DNA from: an uncultured Mycobacteriaceae bacterium
GTDB taxonomy: Bacteria > Actinomycetota > Actinomycetes > Mycobacteriales > Mycobacteriaceae
DNA length: 64,000 nt
Assembly (NCBI GenBank): GCA_902826815.1
Contig: CADEGF010000016.1
Coordinates: forward strand, 1 to 64,000
Direction of reading: 5' to 3'
Part shown: positions 50,715 to 59,842 of the stretch, one piece after another
Layout: each line of letters starts with the position of its first letter
How positions within the stretch are numbered: the stretch's first letter is position 1
Program-made: the position numbers and the translations under genes
Notes under the pieces: model-generated
Database searches by the model: none
The model's input: only the letters and a program-made list of their open reading frames with translations
What the model was told of the DNA's origin: nothing

Positions 50715-52019
50715 GTGTCAGGAGGTCTGACAATCTCCCAAGTGCCACGGACCGGCGCCGAATCGGAGCCGGCGCCATCTTCCGGTGGCGACCTCGCCGA
50801 TTACCAACATCCGTTGCGCAACCACCGGTTCGTCACCTACTGGCTGGCCGGGATCATCTCCAATGTCGGCACCTGGCTGCAGGCAGTCACCGCGGCGGTG
50901 GTCGTCTACGACCTCACCGGATCCGCGCTGATGGTCGGCGTGCTGGGCTTCGCGAACTTCCTCCCAGTGTTCGTACTGGCCATCCCCGGCGGGTATCTCG
51001 CGGACCGCTACGGACCGCGGGCCGTGATCATCGTCGCCCACGCCATGGCATTCGTGATCGGCAGTGCGCTGACCACGCTCGCCTTCGTCGGTCGGGCCGG
51101 GCCGGGCGTACTGATCGCCACCGCAGCACTGCTGGGCGTCAGCTATGCGCTCGCCAAACCCGCGCTCAGCTCCATGGTTGCGGCGTTGGTGCCCAAATCG
51201 ATCCTGCCCAAGGCCACCGCCGTCAACACTCTTCAGTTCATCCTGGGCCAGATCGGCGGATCGCTGCTGTCTGCGGCGATACTCGTCACCGCGGGCGCGC
51301 CATGGGCGTTCGCCGTCAACTGCCTGAGCTTCCTCGGACCGATCGTGGCGATGTTCGTCATCGGCCCAATTGGCAAGAGCGCCAAACAACGCCGCGATGA
51401 TCTCCAAGGCAACGATGGCGGAGCATTCCGGTTGGCCCGGCGCACCCCACCCATGATCACCGCGCTGGTGACGGTCGCGCTTGCCAACGCCGCCGTCGAA
51501 GGGTTGCGAACGCTGTCGCCCGCGTTTGTCACACAGGAATTGCACCTCGACGTGTCGCACTCAGGTGTGATGATCGCGTCCAGCAGTGTTGGCGGCCTTT
51601 TGGGGCTCATCGTGTTCGGGATCGTGTACGCCCGCATCGGGGGGTTCATGATGCTGCTCTGCGCGTTCGGAACGACGACGGTGGGCGCGCTGATGCTCGC
51701 CAGCACCAGCCGATTGCCTGTAGCGGTAGCCGGGGCGGCGTTGATCGGCATCGGGCTGTCGTTCACCATTCCCGTACTGAACTCGACGCTTCTGCTGATG
51801 TCGCCCGACGAGTACCGCGGCCGGGTCATGTCCCTGTTCGCGATGGCCCACTTGGGATTTCGGCCCGTGTGGTCGCTGGGCGCAGGCACAGCGGCCAGTC
51901 TGCTGGGGCCGCGATGGGCGCTGGGCACCCTCGCCGCCGTCTGCTGTGTCGCCCTTGCGGGCGTGCTGCGGCTGCGTGCCGTTACAGGGCATCCGCCGAT
52001 GGACGACGCGGCTACTTGA
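50715..52019 (+). CDS. MFS transporter (MFS_3/EntS-like)
   Basis: Membrane protein of up to 434 residues with about 12 helices. The sequence HPLRNHRFVTYWLAGIISNVGTWLQAVTAAVVVYDLTG and GGYLADRYGPRAVI (motif A) are clear. I give GTG 50715 as start; the AGGAGG at 50720-50725 lies inside it, so a later GTG within the first ten codons could be used. Probably an exporter or importer that finishes operon C. A strong terminator follows. Confidence 0.87.
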   Translation: MSGGLTISQVPRTGAESEPAPSSGGDLADYQHPLRNHRFVTYWLAGIISNVGTWLQAVTAAVVVYDLTGSALMVGVLGFANFLPVFVLAIPGGYLADRYGPRAVIIVAHAMAFVIGSALTTLAFVGRAGPGVLIATAALLGVSYALAKPALSSMVAALVPKSILPKATAVNTLQFILGQIGGSLLSAAILVTAGAPWAFAVNCLSFLGPIVAMFVIGPIGKSAKQRRDDLQGNDGGAFRLARRTPPMITALVTVALANAAVEGLRTLSPAFVTQELHLDVSHSGVMIASSSVGGLLGLIVFGIVYARIGGFMMLLCAFGTTTVGALMLASTSRLPVAVAGAALIGIGLSFTIPVLNSTLLLMSPDEYRGRVMSLFAMAHLGFRPVWSLGAGTAASLLGPRWALGTLAAVCCVALAGVLRLRAVTGHPPMDDAAT

Positions 52020-52090
52020 GGTCCTGTCGGACGACATCGCCCGGGCGCCGTTCGAAACCTTCATCGACGGTTACTTCGTTGTCCCGAGAA

Positions 52091-52134
52091 TGCGGGGAGA
52101 TCACGACTCTTCACGAAAAGGCGATCTCCCCGCA
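52091..52134. terminator. Bidirectional hairpin terminator
   Basis: A perfect 12-bp inverted repeat: TGCGGGGAGATC at 52091-52102 and GATCTCCCCGCA at 52123-52134, followed by GTTTCGG. It separates plus-strand operon C (ends 52019) from the convergent minus-strand operon (ends 52211) and may serve both. Confidence 0.75.
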
Positions 52135-52210
52135 GTTTCGGCATTCAGGGCGAGAGTTAGAAGCCGCAGCTACTACGTCGGAGTCGTTGCACCGCAAGCG
52201 AACCTCTTCT

Positions 52211-52921
52211 CTACAGAACGCCTGCGACCTGGCCCAGATGGATGTAGTGTTCCCAGACCTTGGCAGGCCGGTGCCCGCCACGGCCATAGCTCTCTCCGAC
52301 GAGCCTGACCTCTTCCGCCGTGAGCGGAAGCAGTTTCCCACCGGCCTGCGTGGCGGCGAGCAGCGTTTTCGCGTTCTCCTCGAGATCAAGGCAGTCCATG
52401 AACAGGACGTCAAATCGCTTGGCCACCAGAACAGTTCCGTGCGACCGCAGCAGGCAAGCGTCCGAACGGCCCAGTGTCGCAGCCACCGCATCGCCCTGCT
52501 CCCGCGTGGTGATGTGAGTGGGGTCGGGATGGACCGGCAATCCGTCTGGGTGCTTGTAGGCGAAGTGGCGCATCGGTAGCAGCGGGGTGTCGACCATCGT
52601 GAACGAGGTCGACAGCGTCGGATGGCCGTGGCACACCATGCCGACATCGGGCCGTGCGCGATAGACACCCGTGTGGATGTCGGTTTCGGCCGGCGGCGGT
52701 ACCTCGCCGTGGACGAGCTCGCCGTCGAGATCCACCACCAGCAGGTCGTCGGCCGCCAGCGCGGCGCGGCTCATATCCCGTGGTTGGATGAGGACGTGGT
52801 CGGTGCCGGGAATCCTGGCACTCACGTGTCCGCTGTAATCCAGGATGCCTGCGAAGACCAGCAGGCGGGTGCAGGTGACCAGGTCCTCGCGAAGCCGGGT
52901 GGTGGTGTCGACGGACGTCAT
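52211..52921 (-). CDS. Class II aldolase/adducin family protein
   Basis: Protein of 236 residues. Zinc-binding aldolase II pattern: LDYSGHVSARIPG near the start, MVCHGHPTLSTSFTM (the HxH pair), and LLRSHGTVLVAK with the later His. These enzymes cleave or decarboxylate sugar-acid-like substrates by retro-aldol chemistry. It is last gene of the minus-strand operon led by the hydrolase at 56299, and its stop faces the terminator at 52091. Confidence 0.87.
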   Translation of the reverse strand: MTSVDTTTRLREDLVTCTRLLVFAGILDYSGHVSARIPGTDHVLIQPRDMSRAALAADDLLVVDLDGELVHGEVPPPAETDIHTGVYRARPDVGMVCHGHPTLSTSFTMVDTPLLPMRHFAYKHPDGLPVHPDPTHITTREQGDAVAATLGRSDACLLRSHGTVLVAKRFDVLFMDCLDLEENAKTLLAATQAGGKLLPLTAEEVRLVGESYGRGGHRPAKVWEHYIHLGQVAGVL

Positions 52922-52948
52922 GCCGATCCTCTCTGTGGCCGCAACCCT

Positions 52949-53926
52949 TCAGCTTCGAAGTTGGGGCAGCACTTCGGAACCCAGTAGCTTGATCTGCTCG
53001 AAGAACCGATCGAATTTGAAGCGGAAGTCGAAGACCAGATGCTGGGTTCCCAGGTCCTGGAATTTCTTCACCTCGGCAACCGCCTCGTCCGGTGAGCCGA
53101 CGATCAACTGGCCCTCCAGATCCTCCACCGTCTCGAATGTGCCCGACGGAGGACGCACCGCGAACTTCGCCTTGTTCGCCCACGCCAACAGACCGGGAAC
53201 GTTGACGTACTTCAACGCTTCCTCGCGGGTCTCTTCGATGCTCGTCGGCGGGATCACCGCGATCGTCGGCACCTCCCTACCCTTCTTCTCCGAAAGGTCC
53301 CGCATCGTCTCGATCCGCTTGGCCATGGTGTGCAACGAGATCCGTCCGGGCATCCAGCCGTCGCAGAACTCGACCGCCAACCGAGCCGACCGCGGGGTGG
53401 CGCCGCAATACCAAAACGGCACCCGACCCTTGACAGGTTTCGGCTCGATGGTGATGTCGTTGAAGGTGAAGTTGTCGTCGGTGTAGTCGACGTTGTTCTC
53501 CGTGAAGACCCGACGCAGGATCTCCGCGTTGGAGCGCACGAGTTCGACACGGTCCCTGTCGCCCCACTCGATGGCCTCGAACTCGTGGTCGAAGGTTCCC
53601 GCTCCGAAGCCCAGAATCAGTCGCGGACCGACCAATTGGGTGATCGTGCCCGCCATCAGCGCTGTGATCAACGGATGCCGGAAGGGGATCAGCGATCCCG
53701 TGCCCAGTTCGATGCGGTCGGTTACCGCGCCGATGGCGGTCAACGTCGTCAACGCGTCATAGAACGTGCGGTTCGGCTTCTCCATCTCACCGTGCGGTTC
53801 GAACACCAGATGGTCGCGCACCCACACCGAGTCGAAGCCGACATCCTCGGCGAGCTTCGAACCTTCGAGCAGCTTGTCCTTGTCCGCGTGTTCACCGAAA
53901 TGGGGCAGTAGCAATCCGAACTTCAT
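52949..53926 (-). CDS. LLM-class flavin-dependent monooxygenase-like protein
   Basis: Luciferase-like protein of 325 residues, ATG 53926 (MKFGLLLPHFGEHADKDK). Features are DVGFDSVWVRDHLVFEPHG, DRIELGTGSLIPFRHP, LILGFGAGTFDHEFEAIE and VPFWYCGATPRSARLAVEFCDGWMPG. The longer frame to 54112 overlaps the amidohydrolase and is rejected. It starts 1 bp past the amidohydrolase stop, so the two are tightly co-expressed, as in flavin-dependent ring opening followed by amide hydrolysis (inference). Confidence 0.88.
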   Translation of the reverse strand: MKFGLLLPHFGEHADKDKLLEGSKLAEDVGFDSVWVRDHLVFEPHGEMEKPNRTFYDALTTLTAIGAVTDRIELGTGSLIPFRHPLITALMAGTITQLVGPRLILGFGAGTFDHEFEAIEWGDRDRVELVRSNAEILRRVFTENNVDYTDDNFTFNDITIEPKPVKGRVPFWYCGATPRSARLAVEFCDGWMPGRISLHTMAKRIETMRDLSEKKGREVPTIAVIPPTSIEETREEALKYVNVPGLLAWANKAKFAVRPPSGTFETVEDLEGQLIVGSPDEAVAEVKKFQDLGTQHLVFDFRFKFDRFFEQIKLLGSEVLPQLRS

Positions 53927-53927
53927 A

Positions 53928-55352
53928 TCAGTTGTTTCCTCCGGAGGCATTGACGGTCGCAAGCCGCTTATCCGATTCGGCGACTGCGGTCGCGAGCCTG
54001 CCGTGTCCAGGTTGGCCGACGACGTTTCCGTCGACGAATACTTCTGTGCCCCTGACGAATGTGCGGTCGATGGACGCACTGATTCGACGTCCGTCATAGG
54101 GTGTCCACCCACATCGCGACAGCACGCCGTCGTTGGAGATGGTCCAGGATGCCGCCATGTCCGCGACGACGAGATCGGCGTCGGCGCCGACCTGGATGGC
54201 GCCCTTTATGCCGGCAAGCCCGAAATGCTCTGCCGGGGCGGTCGCCACCAGTGAGACCACTCGGTCGAGGGTGAGCTTTCCCTGGTTCACCGCATCGAGC
54301 AACAGCGGGTAGTAGTACTGGATGCCCGGTGTGCCCGTGTGACAGCTCCACATCTGAGTCCAGCCGATCTCTTTCTCCTCGCGGGTGTGCGGCGCGTGGT
54401 CCGACGAGCAGACATCGATCGTGCCGTCGACCATGCCCTCCCAGATCGCCTCGCGCCCCTCGTCGGGCACCCAGTAGGAAAGCGCGTAGGGCCCGAGCCG
54501 CTCCACGTCGTCCCACGTCGACAGGAACGGAGCCCAGTGGTTCACCTCGCAGGTGACATCGATACCGGCCGCCTTCGCGCGGCGTACGGCGTCGATCGAC
54601 CGACGAGTCTGCATGTGCGCGATGTGAATCGGACAACCCGATGCCTCCGCCAATCGCAGGCAGACGTCGATTGCGGTGTCCCAGATGACACCCGATCGCG
54701 CGGCGTACGCCGACGCGTAGCCCTGTGGCGTGTTCTCGCCGCGGGCCAGGTACTCGCCCTCGATGTAATCCATCAGCGCCTGGTCGTGCGGATGGATGAT
54801 GAATCGCTTACCGGTCTTGGCGATCAGATCCATCATCTTCAGCAGGTGTCCGTGATCGTGCATACCGGTGCCCGCCGGATGCGGGTACGTACGACCGGTG
54901 TCGACGACCATGTAGATCTTGTAGGCCTGCACACCCATGTCGGCCATCGGTTGGATCTGGTCGTAGTTCGTCGGCGCCGGGTTGTGGTTGTAGTCCACGA
55001 TCGACGTGCGTCCGTACCTGTCGAACACGTCCGACAGCGTCTCGACATCGTTGGTCGGCGGGTTGAGGTTCGGCATCCCGAAGATCGTGGTCACTCCACC
55101 GACCGCCGCCTGCCGAGATGTCGTCTCGATGTCTTCCTTGTGCTCGAAACCGGGCTCGCGCGTGTGCACGTGGACATCGACCATGCCCGGGAGCACCAGC
55201 CGGCCCGCGACGTCGACGGTGCGGTCCGCCTCGGCCGCAACGCTGTGGTGCACGAGGCCGACGATCTTCTCGTTGTTGACAAGGACGTCCGCCTCGACGT
55301 TGCCCGCGGGCGTCACGACCGTGCCGCCGCTGATCCGCAGATCGATGCTCAT
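53928..55352 (-). CDS. Cyclic amidohydrolase (dihydroorotase/allantoinase family)
   Basis: Protein of 474 residues, ATG 55352. The binuclear metal site is visible: His61-x-His63 in VDVHVHTREPGFEHKED, Lys in VQAYKIYMVV (likely carbamylated), His residues in FIIHPHDQ and IHIAHMQTRRS, and Asp in VCSSDHAPHTREEK. The N- and C-terminal beta-sandwich of the amidohydrolase superfamily is present (ISGGTVVTPAGNVEADVLV). Members open cyclic amides such as dihydroorotate, allantoin, hydantoin or dihydropyrimidines. It overlaps the upstream hydrolase by 4 bp. Confidence 0.9.
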   Translation of the reverse strand: MSIDLRISGGTVVTPAGNVEADVLVNNEKIVGLVHHSVAAEADRTVDVAGRLVLPGMVDVHVHTREPGFEHKEDIETTSRQAAVGGVTTIFGMPNLNPPTNDVETLSDVFDRYGRTSIVDYNHNPAPTNYDQIQPMADMGVQAYKIYMVVDTGRTYPHPAGTGMHDHGHLLKMMDLIAKTGKRFIIHPHDQALMDYIEGEYLARGENTPQGYASAYAARSGVIWDTAIDVCLRLAEASGCPIHIAHMQTRRSIDAVRRAKAAGIDVTCEVNHWAPFLSTWDDVERLGPYALSYWVPDEGREAIWEGMVDGTIDVCSSDHAPHTREEKEIGWTQMWSCHTGTPGIQYYYPLLLDAVNQGKLTLDRVVSLVATAPAEHFGLAGIKGAIQVGADADLVVADMAASWTISNDGVLSRCGWTPYDGRRISASIDRTFVRGTEVFVDGNVVGQPGHGRLATAVAESDKRLATVNASGGNN

Positions 55353-56299
55353 GCCTTTGCTCCTGTCGTTTCTTTGATGTGCCCGTTCGGGCTGACTGTG
55401 CTGCGCACCGCGAGATCGACTGGCCGAACGTAGGTGTCGAACCACTCGACGATCCGCGGCGTGGTCTGTTCCCAGTACTGGTCGTAGGCCGCGTAGTGGG
55501 TGGTGTGACGCTGGATGATGAGTTCCTTGGGACCCGACGCGGCGGCGTAAAGCGCCTCGGCGTGATCGGTCGGCGTCGTCGCGTCACCGTCGACCCCGAT
55601 GATCAGCAGTGGTGTCGTCATCCCGGCGGCTGCGACCAACGGCTGATAGTTCAGGATCTCGTCCGCACAAGCCAACGGCACGTCAGTCGGGATGCGACCG
55701 TCGACGTCGGATTTCACTGTCGTGGTCCGGCGTTCCGCCGACGGCACCATGATCTCTTCGCGGGGATGAACCCTCCGGCCCACCCCTTCGACCACGCGCC
55801 GCTTCCGGTCCGCCTCCAATTCGCCGAGGAACGCCAACCATTCCGACTCGGACCGCATTCGGTGTAGCCAGTCCCTGCCGTCCGCCACCGGAACCTGACT
55901 CACCGCGGCCTTGATCCGGGTATCTGCCGCGGCAAGGAGTACCGCGTTGCCGCCGCCGGTGCCACCGCTGCCGAAGACGCCGATGGCGTCGGCCACCACG
56001 TCGGGACGCGTGGTCAGGTAGGTGACGGCGTTCATCAGATCCTGCAATTGCCAAGTAGGCGAGAGGATCCCGCGGTCTCCTTCTGATTCACCGAAACCGC
56101 GATAGTCGAAGATCAGCACACCGAAACCGGCCTCGGTCAGCGCTTCGTGGTACCGCACGTAGAGCTTGGAATCCTTGAGACCCAACCAGCCGGGGCCCTG
56201 CACAATGGCGCGATACGGACCTGATGCGCCCTCAGCGGTGCGCCACAGGGCGTCGATCCGCTGACCTTCGCTGTGGAAGGTGACGGGGGTCGTGTGCAT
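55349..56299 (-). CDS. Alpha/beta hydrolase (S9/DLH-like)
   Basis: Protein of 316 residues. RAIVQGPGWLGLKDSKLYV replaces the usual HG oxyanion sequence; FDYRGFGESEGDRG follows. At the nucleophile elbow it reads GVFGSGGTGGGNA, with Ser in GSGGTGG, an unusual elbow. The acid and His regions are LIIGVDGDATTPTDHAE and RHTTHYAAYDQYW. It is first gene of the four-gene operon hydrolase-amidohydrolase-LLM-aldolase, with operator-like site 4 47 bp upstream. Confidence 0.85.
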   Translation of the reverse strand: MHTTPVTFHSEGQRIDALWRTAEGASGPYRAIVQGPGWLGLKDSKLYVRYHEALTEAGFGVLIFDYRGFGESEGDRGILSPTWQLQDLMNAVTYLTTRPDVVADAIGVFGSGGTGGGNAVLLAAADTRIKAAVSQVPVADGRDWLHRMRSESEWLAFLGELEADRKRRVVEGVGRRVHPREEIMVPSAERRTTTVKSDVDGRIPTDVPLACADEILNYQPLVAAAGMTTPLLIIGVDGDATTPTDHAEALYAAASGPKELIIQRHTTHYAAYDQYWEQTTPRIVEWFDTYVRPVDLAVRSTVSPNGHIKETTGAKA

Positions 56300-56345
56300 G
56301 ACGCGGCCTCTCTTCTCTACTGCCTAGGCAGGCAACTGTCATCTT

Positions 56346-56358
56346 ATATCCAAAATAC
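56346..56358. promoter_or_regulatory. Operator-like site 4 (ATATCCAAAATAC)
   Basis: Plus-strand ATATCCAAAATAC, within an A-rich patch, lies 47 bp upstream of the start of the minus-strand hydrolase operon (56299). It keeps the ATATCCA half and the ATAC end of the consensus. Confidence 0.5.
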
Positions 56359-56374
56359 AAAATGCAAAAACGGG

Positions 56375-57619
56375 TCAGTCATCATCAGCGCCAGAAGCGC
56401 TCTCTTCAGCGCCATGCTCGCCAGACATCGCGGGTTCCAGTGCACGCTGAGTACCGGCGACACTTCGGGCCACCGCCGCACCGACGACGCCGAGACCGGC
56501 GAACACGAAAAACGTCTGCGGGATCGTCAGTACCAATGTCACCGCGCCGAACAGCAACGGCGACGAGAACTTTCCGATGTTCCTGACGGTGCCGGTGAGC
56601 CCGATATAGGACATCCGTGCTCCAACCGGGGCCATCTCGTTGGCCAGTACGTTGTGCGCGACACCGTAGATTCCGTCCTGAATGCCGTAAAGCAACAGGC
56701 CGATCGCCACGACGACGGCGGTGTTGCCCCATCCGATGAGGACCAGGCTGACGGTGATCAGCAGCATGGCGCCGAGGATCAGCTCCGACGACCGCCAGCG
56801 CGACGCGAGCCGCTCCGACAGCAGTGCCGTCACCGCGGAGAGTGCACCGCACGCGCCCACCAGCCAACCGACCGCCGCCGCCGACATCCCGACGTGGTCG
56901 ACAGCGAGCACGGGGGTATAGGTCAACACCGCGAACTTGAAGATGAAGCGCGCCGCGGCCAGGGTCTGAACGCCGACGACGGCAGGCGCCTGCCAAACCG
57001 ATTCCTTCGTACCGTCCTTGGCCTTTCGCGGTTCGTCCTGGTGATCTTTGAGCACGAACCACGCGACCACCGCCAAGGGCAGGGTCAGCATCTGCGTGGC
57101 AAAGGGCGCGAACCACGAAACCGCCAGCAGCATGCCGCCGATCACCGGGAACACCGATTCCGACGCTGCCATCGCCACGATCCGCCGGCTCTGGTCCCGG
57201 TGCGCCGCCCGCCCGGACAGGGCAACCGAGCCGATGATCCCGACGGTCATGGACTGCAGCGAACCGAAGACGATGCCCTGCACGAACCGGACGGCGAGCA
57301 AGGTCGGAAGATCATGCGCGAACATGAGGAGAAGGCCGCCCAACCCGAAGATCGTCAGGCCGCCAGCGACGATCTTCCGCGGGCCGATTCGCTCGGTGAG
57401 CACCCCGGCAGCGAATGCCGAGAACACCCCCGGGAGCAGGTAGACGCTGGTGATCAGGCCGACCTGGAAATTGTCGAGGCCGAAGTGGTCACGTATCGCG
57501 GGTATCGCCGGAACGATGCCCTGCATGCCCGACGTGATGAACCCGGCGGTGAGCGCAGCGACCCAGACCGTTGCGCCAACGCCCGGCTGACGTTGCGCAC
57601 GCGTGCCAGAGCGCGCCAT
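56375..57619 (-). CDS. MFS transporter
   Basis: Membrane protein of 414 residues with about 12 helices; ATG 57619 is preferred, with GAAGGGGAG upstream (GTG 57622 alternative). The N-terminus has VWVAALTAGFITSGMQGIVPAIPAIRDHFGL and VLTERIGPRKIVAGG (motif A-like). Mid-sequence has a Lys-rich cytosolic loop with KAKDGTKESVWQ. Probably takes up or exports the organic substrate of the cluster. It ends 76 bp before the hydrolase operon's start and appears to be in the operon led by the LLM at 61892. Confidence 0.87.
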   Translation of the reverse strand: MARSGTRAQRQPGVGATVWVAALTAGFITSGMQGIVPAIPAIRDHFGLDNFQVGLITSVYLLPGVFSAFAAGVLTERIGPRKIVAGGLTIFGLGGLLLMFAHDLPTLLAVRFVQGIVFGSLQSMTVGIIGSVALSGRAAHRDQSRRIVAMAASESVFPVIGGMLLAVSWFAPFATQMLTLPLAVVAWFVLKDHQDEPRKAKDGTKESVWQAPAVVGVQTLAAARFIFKFAVLTYTPVLAVDHVGMSAAAVGWLVGACGALSAVTALLSERLASRWRSSELILGAMLLITVSLVLIGWGNTAVVVAIGLLLYGIQDGIYGVAHNVLANEMAPVGARMSYIGLTGTVRNIGKFSSPLLFGAVTLVLTIPQTFFVFAGLGVVGAAVARSVAGTQRALEPAMSGEHGAEESASGADDD

Positions 57620-57672
57620 CACTCCCCTTCCCTCATTCGCCTTCCTTATTCACGACGATGTCCTGCTCGACC

Positions 57673-59835
57673 TCAGTAGGACACCAAAAGCCCGCCCTCC
57701 AGCGGAACATCGAGCAGCGTGTGAAACACCAGATACAAGACGACGCAGGAGATCACGGTCGTCAACACCGTCGTGAGCCAACGCTCACGGGTGACCAGGC
57801 GCAGGAACAGCACGAAGATCACGGGAACGGTGATTTCGAGGCCGACCAGGATGATCCCGATCAGCATGCCGACCACGAGTATCAGGCTCATCCGGAGGCG
57901 ACGCGCCATGCCGTCGGATTCGTCAGCGACAGGTTCGGCAGGTGTGACCTGCTCTGCCGTGCTGAGCTGACCACGCTCGACGACGACACCGTCATCGGCC
58001 ATCGTCTCGTTCGATCGCCCATGACCGCCGACGGTCGTATCACGCTCAGCGCCAAGTTTTTCGGTGGCATCCTCCTCCAGTTGGGCGACCATCTCCTCCA
58101 TGCCGCCGCCGTCTGCGATCAGCCCACCCGCCCTGCTCCGGACGGCGGGTACCAAGGCCACCACGAGATACACGGCGACCAGGACCACCAGGGCGCCCGC
58201 GGTGATGACGGGGAAGGTGCGGCCCTTGTCGCTGAAGTCAGCGGCCATCGCGAGAGCCACGACGGCAACAAGACCGAACGCCGACATCACTGCCAACGAC
58301 CATGGCCGCGTGGCAGATTCGATGCCACGTGCGACCTCCGCTGCGTCGCGTTGGCCCGCTCGGCGGGTGGAGATCGCCTCATAGACCAGCACCACGATGG
58401 TCAGAATCAGCAGACCGACCGAGATCGGCCGTGTGAAGAACCCGCTGACGCCTCCGTAGGAGGAGAGCGTCTGCAGGTACGACTTCTCCACCAGCGGACC
58501 GAGGATGAAGCCGAGGATCACGGGTATGAGCGGCATCCCGATCGACCGCATGGCATACGCGACCAACCCGAAGCCGATCGACGCGATCACATCGGTCGAG
58601 CTGAGATTCAGTGCGTAGGCTCCGATCACCGCCAGCATCAGGACGAACGGCGACAAGATGCCCGGTTTGATCCGGGTGATCTGAAGCAGTTGCGGCCCGA
58701 AGATCAGGCCGAGTACAGAGGTGAAGAAGCTTGCGGCGCTCAGCACGATGATCGCGATCCAGACGATGTCCGGACTCTCCCTGATCAGGTTGGGTCCAGG
58801 GGTCAACCCGTGAATCACCATGGCGCCCATCACGACCGCCCAATCGGAGCTGCCAGGGATACCGAAGGCGAGACTGGGTAGCGCGGATCCGGAATCCTTC
58901 GCGTCGTTGGACGCTTCCGGCGCAAGCACGCCGCGGGGGTCGCCGTATCCGAATCGCGGATTCTTGCATGTCCTGGCCGCCTGGAAGTACGCCAGGAACG
59001 CCGCCACACTTCCGCCGACGGCGGGTACCAGGCCGATACCGGCACCGATCAGCGAGCTGCGGATCAACAGGAACGGCTGCTTGATCGTGTAGACGACGCC
59101 TTCCAAGATCTGCTTGTGGCCGAACTTGAGGTCCGAGACGCCTTTGGCGACGCTCTGGTTCGTTCGCAGTAGTTCGAGCGCCTCGGTGACAGCGAACATG
59201 CCGACGAGCACGATCACCACGTCGAAGCCGTTGTAGAGCGAAGGTTGGTCGAATGCGTATCTGACGTCACCGCCGACCGGTGCGAATCCGACGAACGAGA
59301 ACAGCACGCCGAGCAGACCCGACACCACGCCCTTGAACATCGATCCACGAGATGCCATCGCGATGACCGTCAAGCCGAACACCCCGAGCATGAAGAACTC
59401 CGGGAAGGAGAACGACAGCACCAACGGCCGCACGATCGGAATCAAAGCGATCAAGACCGCCGTGCCGATGAACGACCCGAGGAACGAGGACGACGCGGAT
59501 ATGCCGATCGCGAAGCCACCGCGACCCTGCCGCGCCAGCGGGTAACCATCCAAAGTCGTTGCGGCACTGGGTGACGATCCAGGAACGTTCAGGAGGATGG
59601 CGGTCACCGAACCGCAGAACGATTGACCTGCCAGTGCGGCGATGAACAACCCCATCGCAGTGTGGGTGTCCATGTTGTAGGTGAACGGGATCATCAGCGC
59701 GATCCCGACTGAACCGCCGAGGCCGGGCAGCAGACCGGTGAGCATGCCGTTGGCGCAGCCGACCAGGAATGCGATGAGGAAGGCCCAGTTCGCCATCGAG
59801 GACAGCGCGTCGGGCAGCGCGCTCAGGAATCCCAT
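57673..59835 (-). CDS. Fused TctA-TctB tripartite tricarboxylate transporter
   Basis: Membrane protein of 720 residues. Residues ~1-495 are TctA, with GMLTGLLPGLGGSVGIALMIPFTY, SVTAILLNVPGSSPSAATTLDGYP, GGSVAAFLAYFQAARTCKNP and GSALPSLAFGIPGSSDWAVVMGAM. The rest (~500-720) contains two pairs of helices split by a ~90-residue acidic cytosolic stretch, like an interrupted TctB subunit. TctA and TctB are normally separate proteins. With TctC at 59843 it forms a complete secondary importer for carboxylates. Confidence 0.88.
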   Translation of the reverse strand: MGFLSALPDALSSMANWAFLIAFLVGCANGMLTGLLPGLGGSVGIALMIPFTYNMDTHTAMGLFIAALAGQSFCGSVTAILLNVPGSSPSAATTLDGYPLARQGRGGFAIGISASSSFLGSFIGTAVLIALIPIVRPLVLSFSFPEFFMLGVFGLTVIAMASRGSMFKGVVSGLLGVLFSFVGFAPVGGDVRYAFDQPSLYNGFDVVIVLVGMFAVTEALELLRTNQSVAKGVSDLKFGHKQILEGVVYTIKQPFLLIRSSLIGAGIGLVPAVGGSVAAFLAYFQAARTCKNPRFGYGDPRGVLAPEASNDAKDSGSALPSLAFGIPGSSDWAVVMGAMVIHGLTPGPNLIRESPDIVWIAIIVLSAASFFTSVLGLIFGPQLLQITRIKPGILSPFVLMLAVIGAYALNLSSTDVIASIGFGLVAYAMRSIGMPLIPVILGFILGPLVEKSYLQTLSSYGGVSGFFTRPISVGLLILTIVVLVYEAISTRRAGQRDAAEVARGIESATRPWSLAVMSAFGLVAVVALAMAADFSDKGRTFPVITAGALVVLVAVYLVVALVPAVRSRAGGLIADGGGMEEMVAQLEEDATEKLGAERDTTVGGHGRSNETMADDGVVVERGQLSTAEQVTPAEPVADESDGMARRLRMSLILVVGMLIGIILVGLEITVPVIFVLFLRLVTRERWLTTVLTTVISCVVLYLVFHTLLDVPLEGGLLVSY

Positions 59836-59842
59836 GGCGTGC

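Noticed and set aside
54339-58881. Several long plus-strand frames (54339, 56273, 57571) opposite minus-strand genes
   Set aside because: All lie antisense to genes with clear motifs (amidohydrolase, MFS, TctA) and have low-complexity Arg/His/Asp translations.
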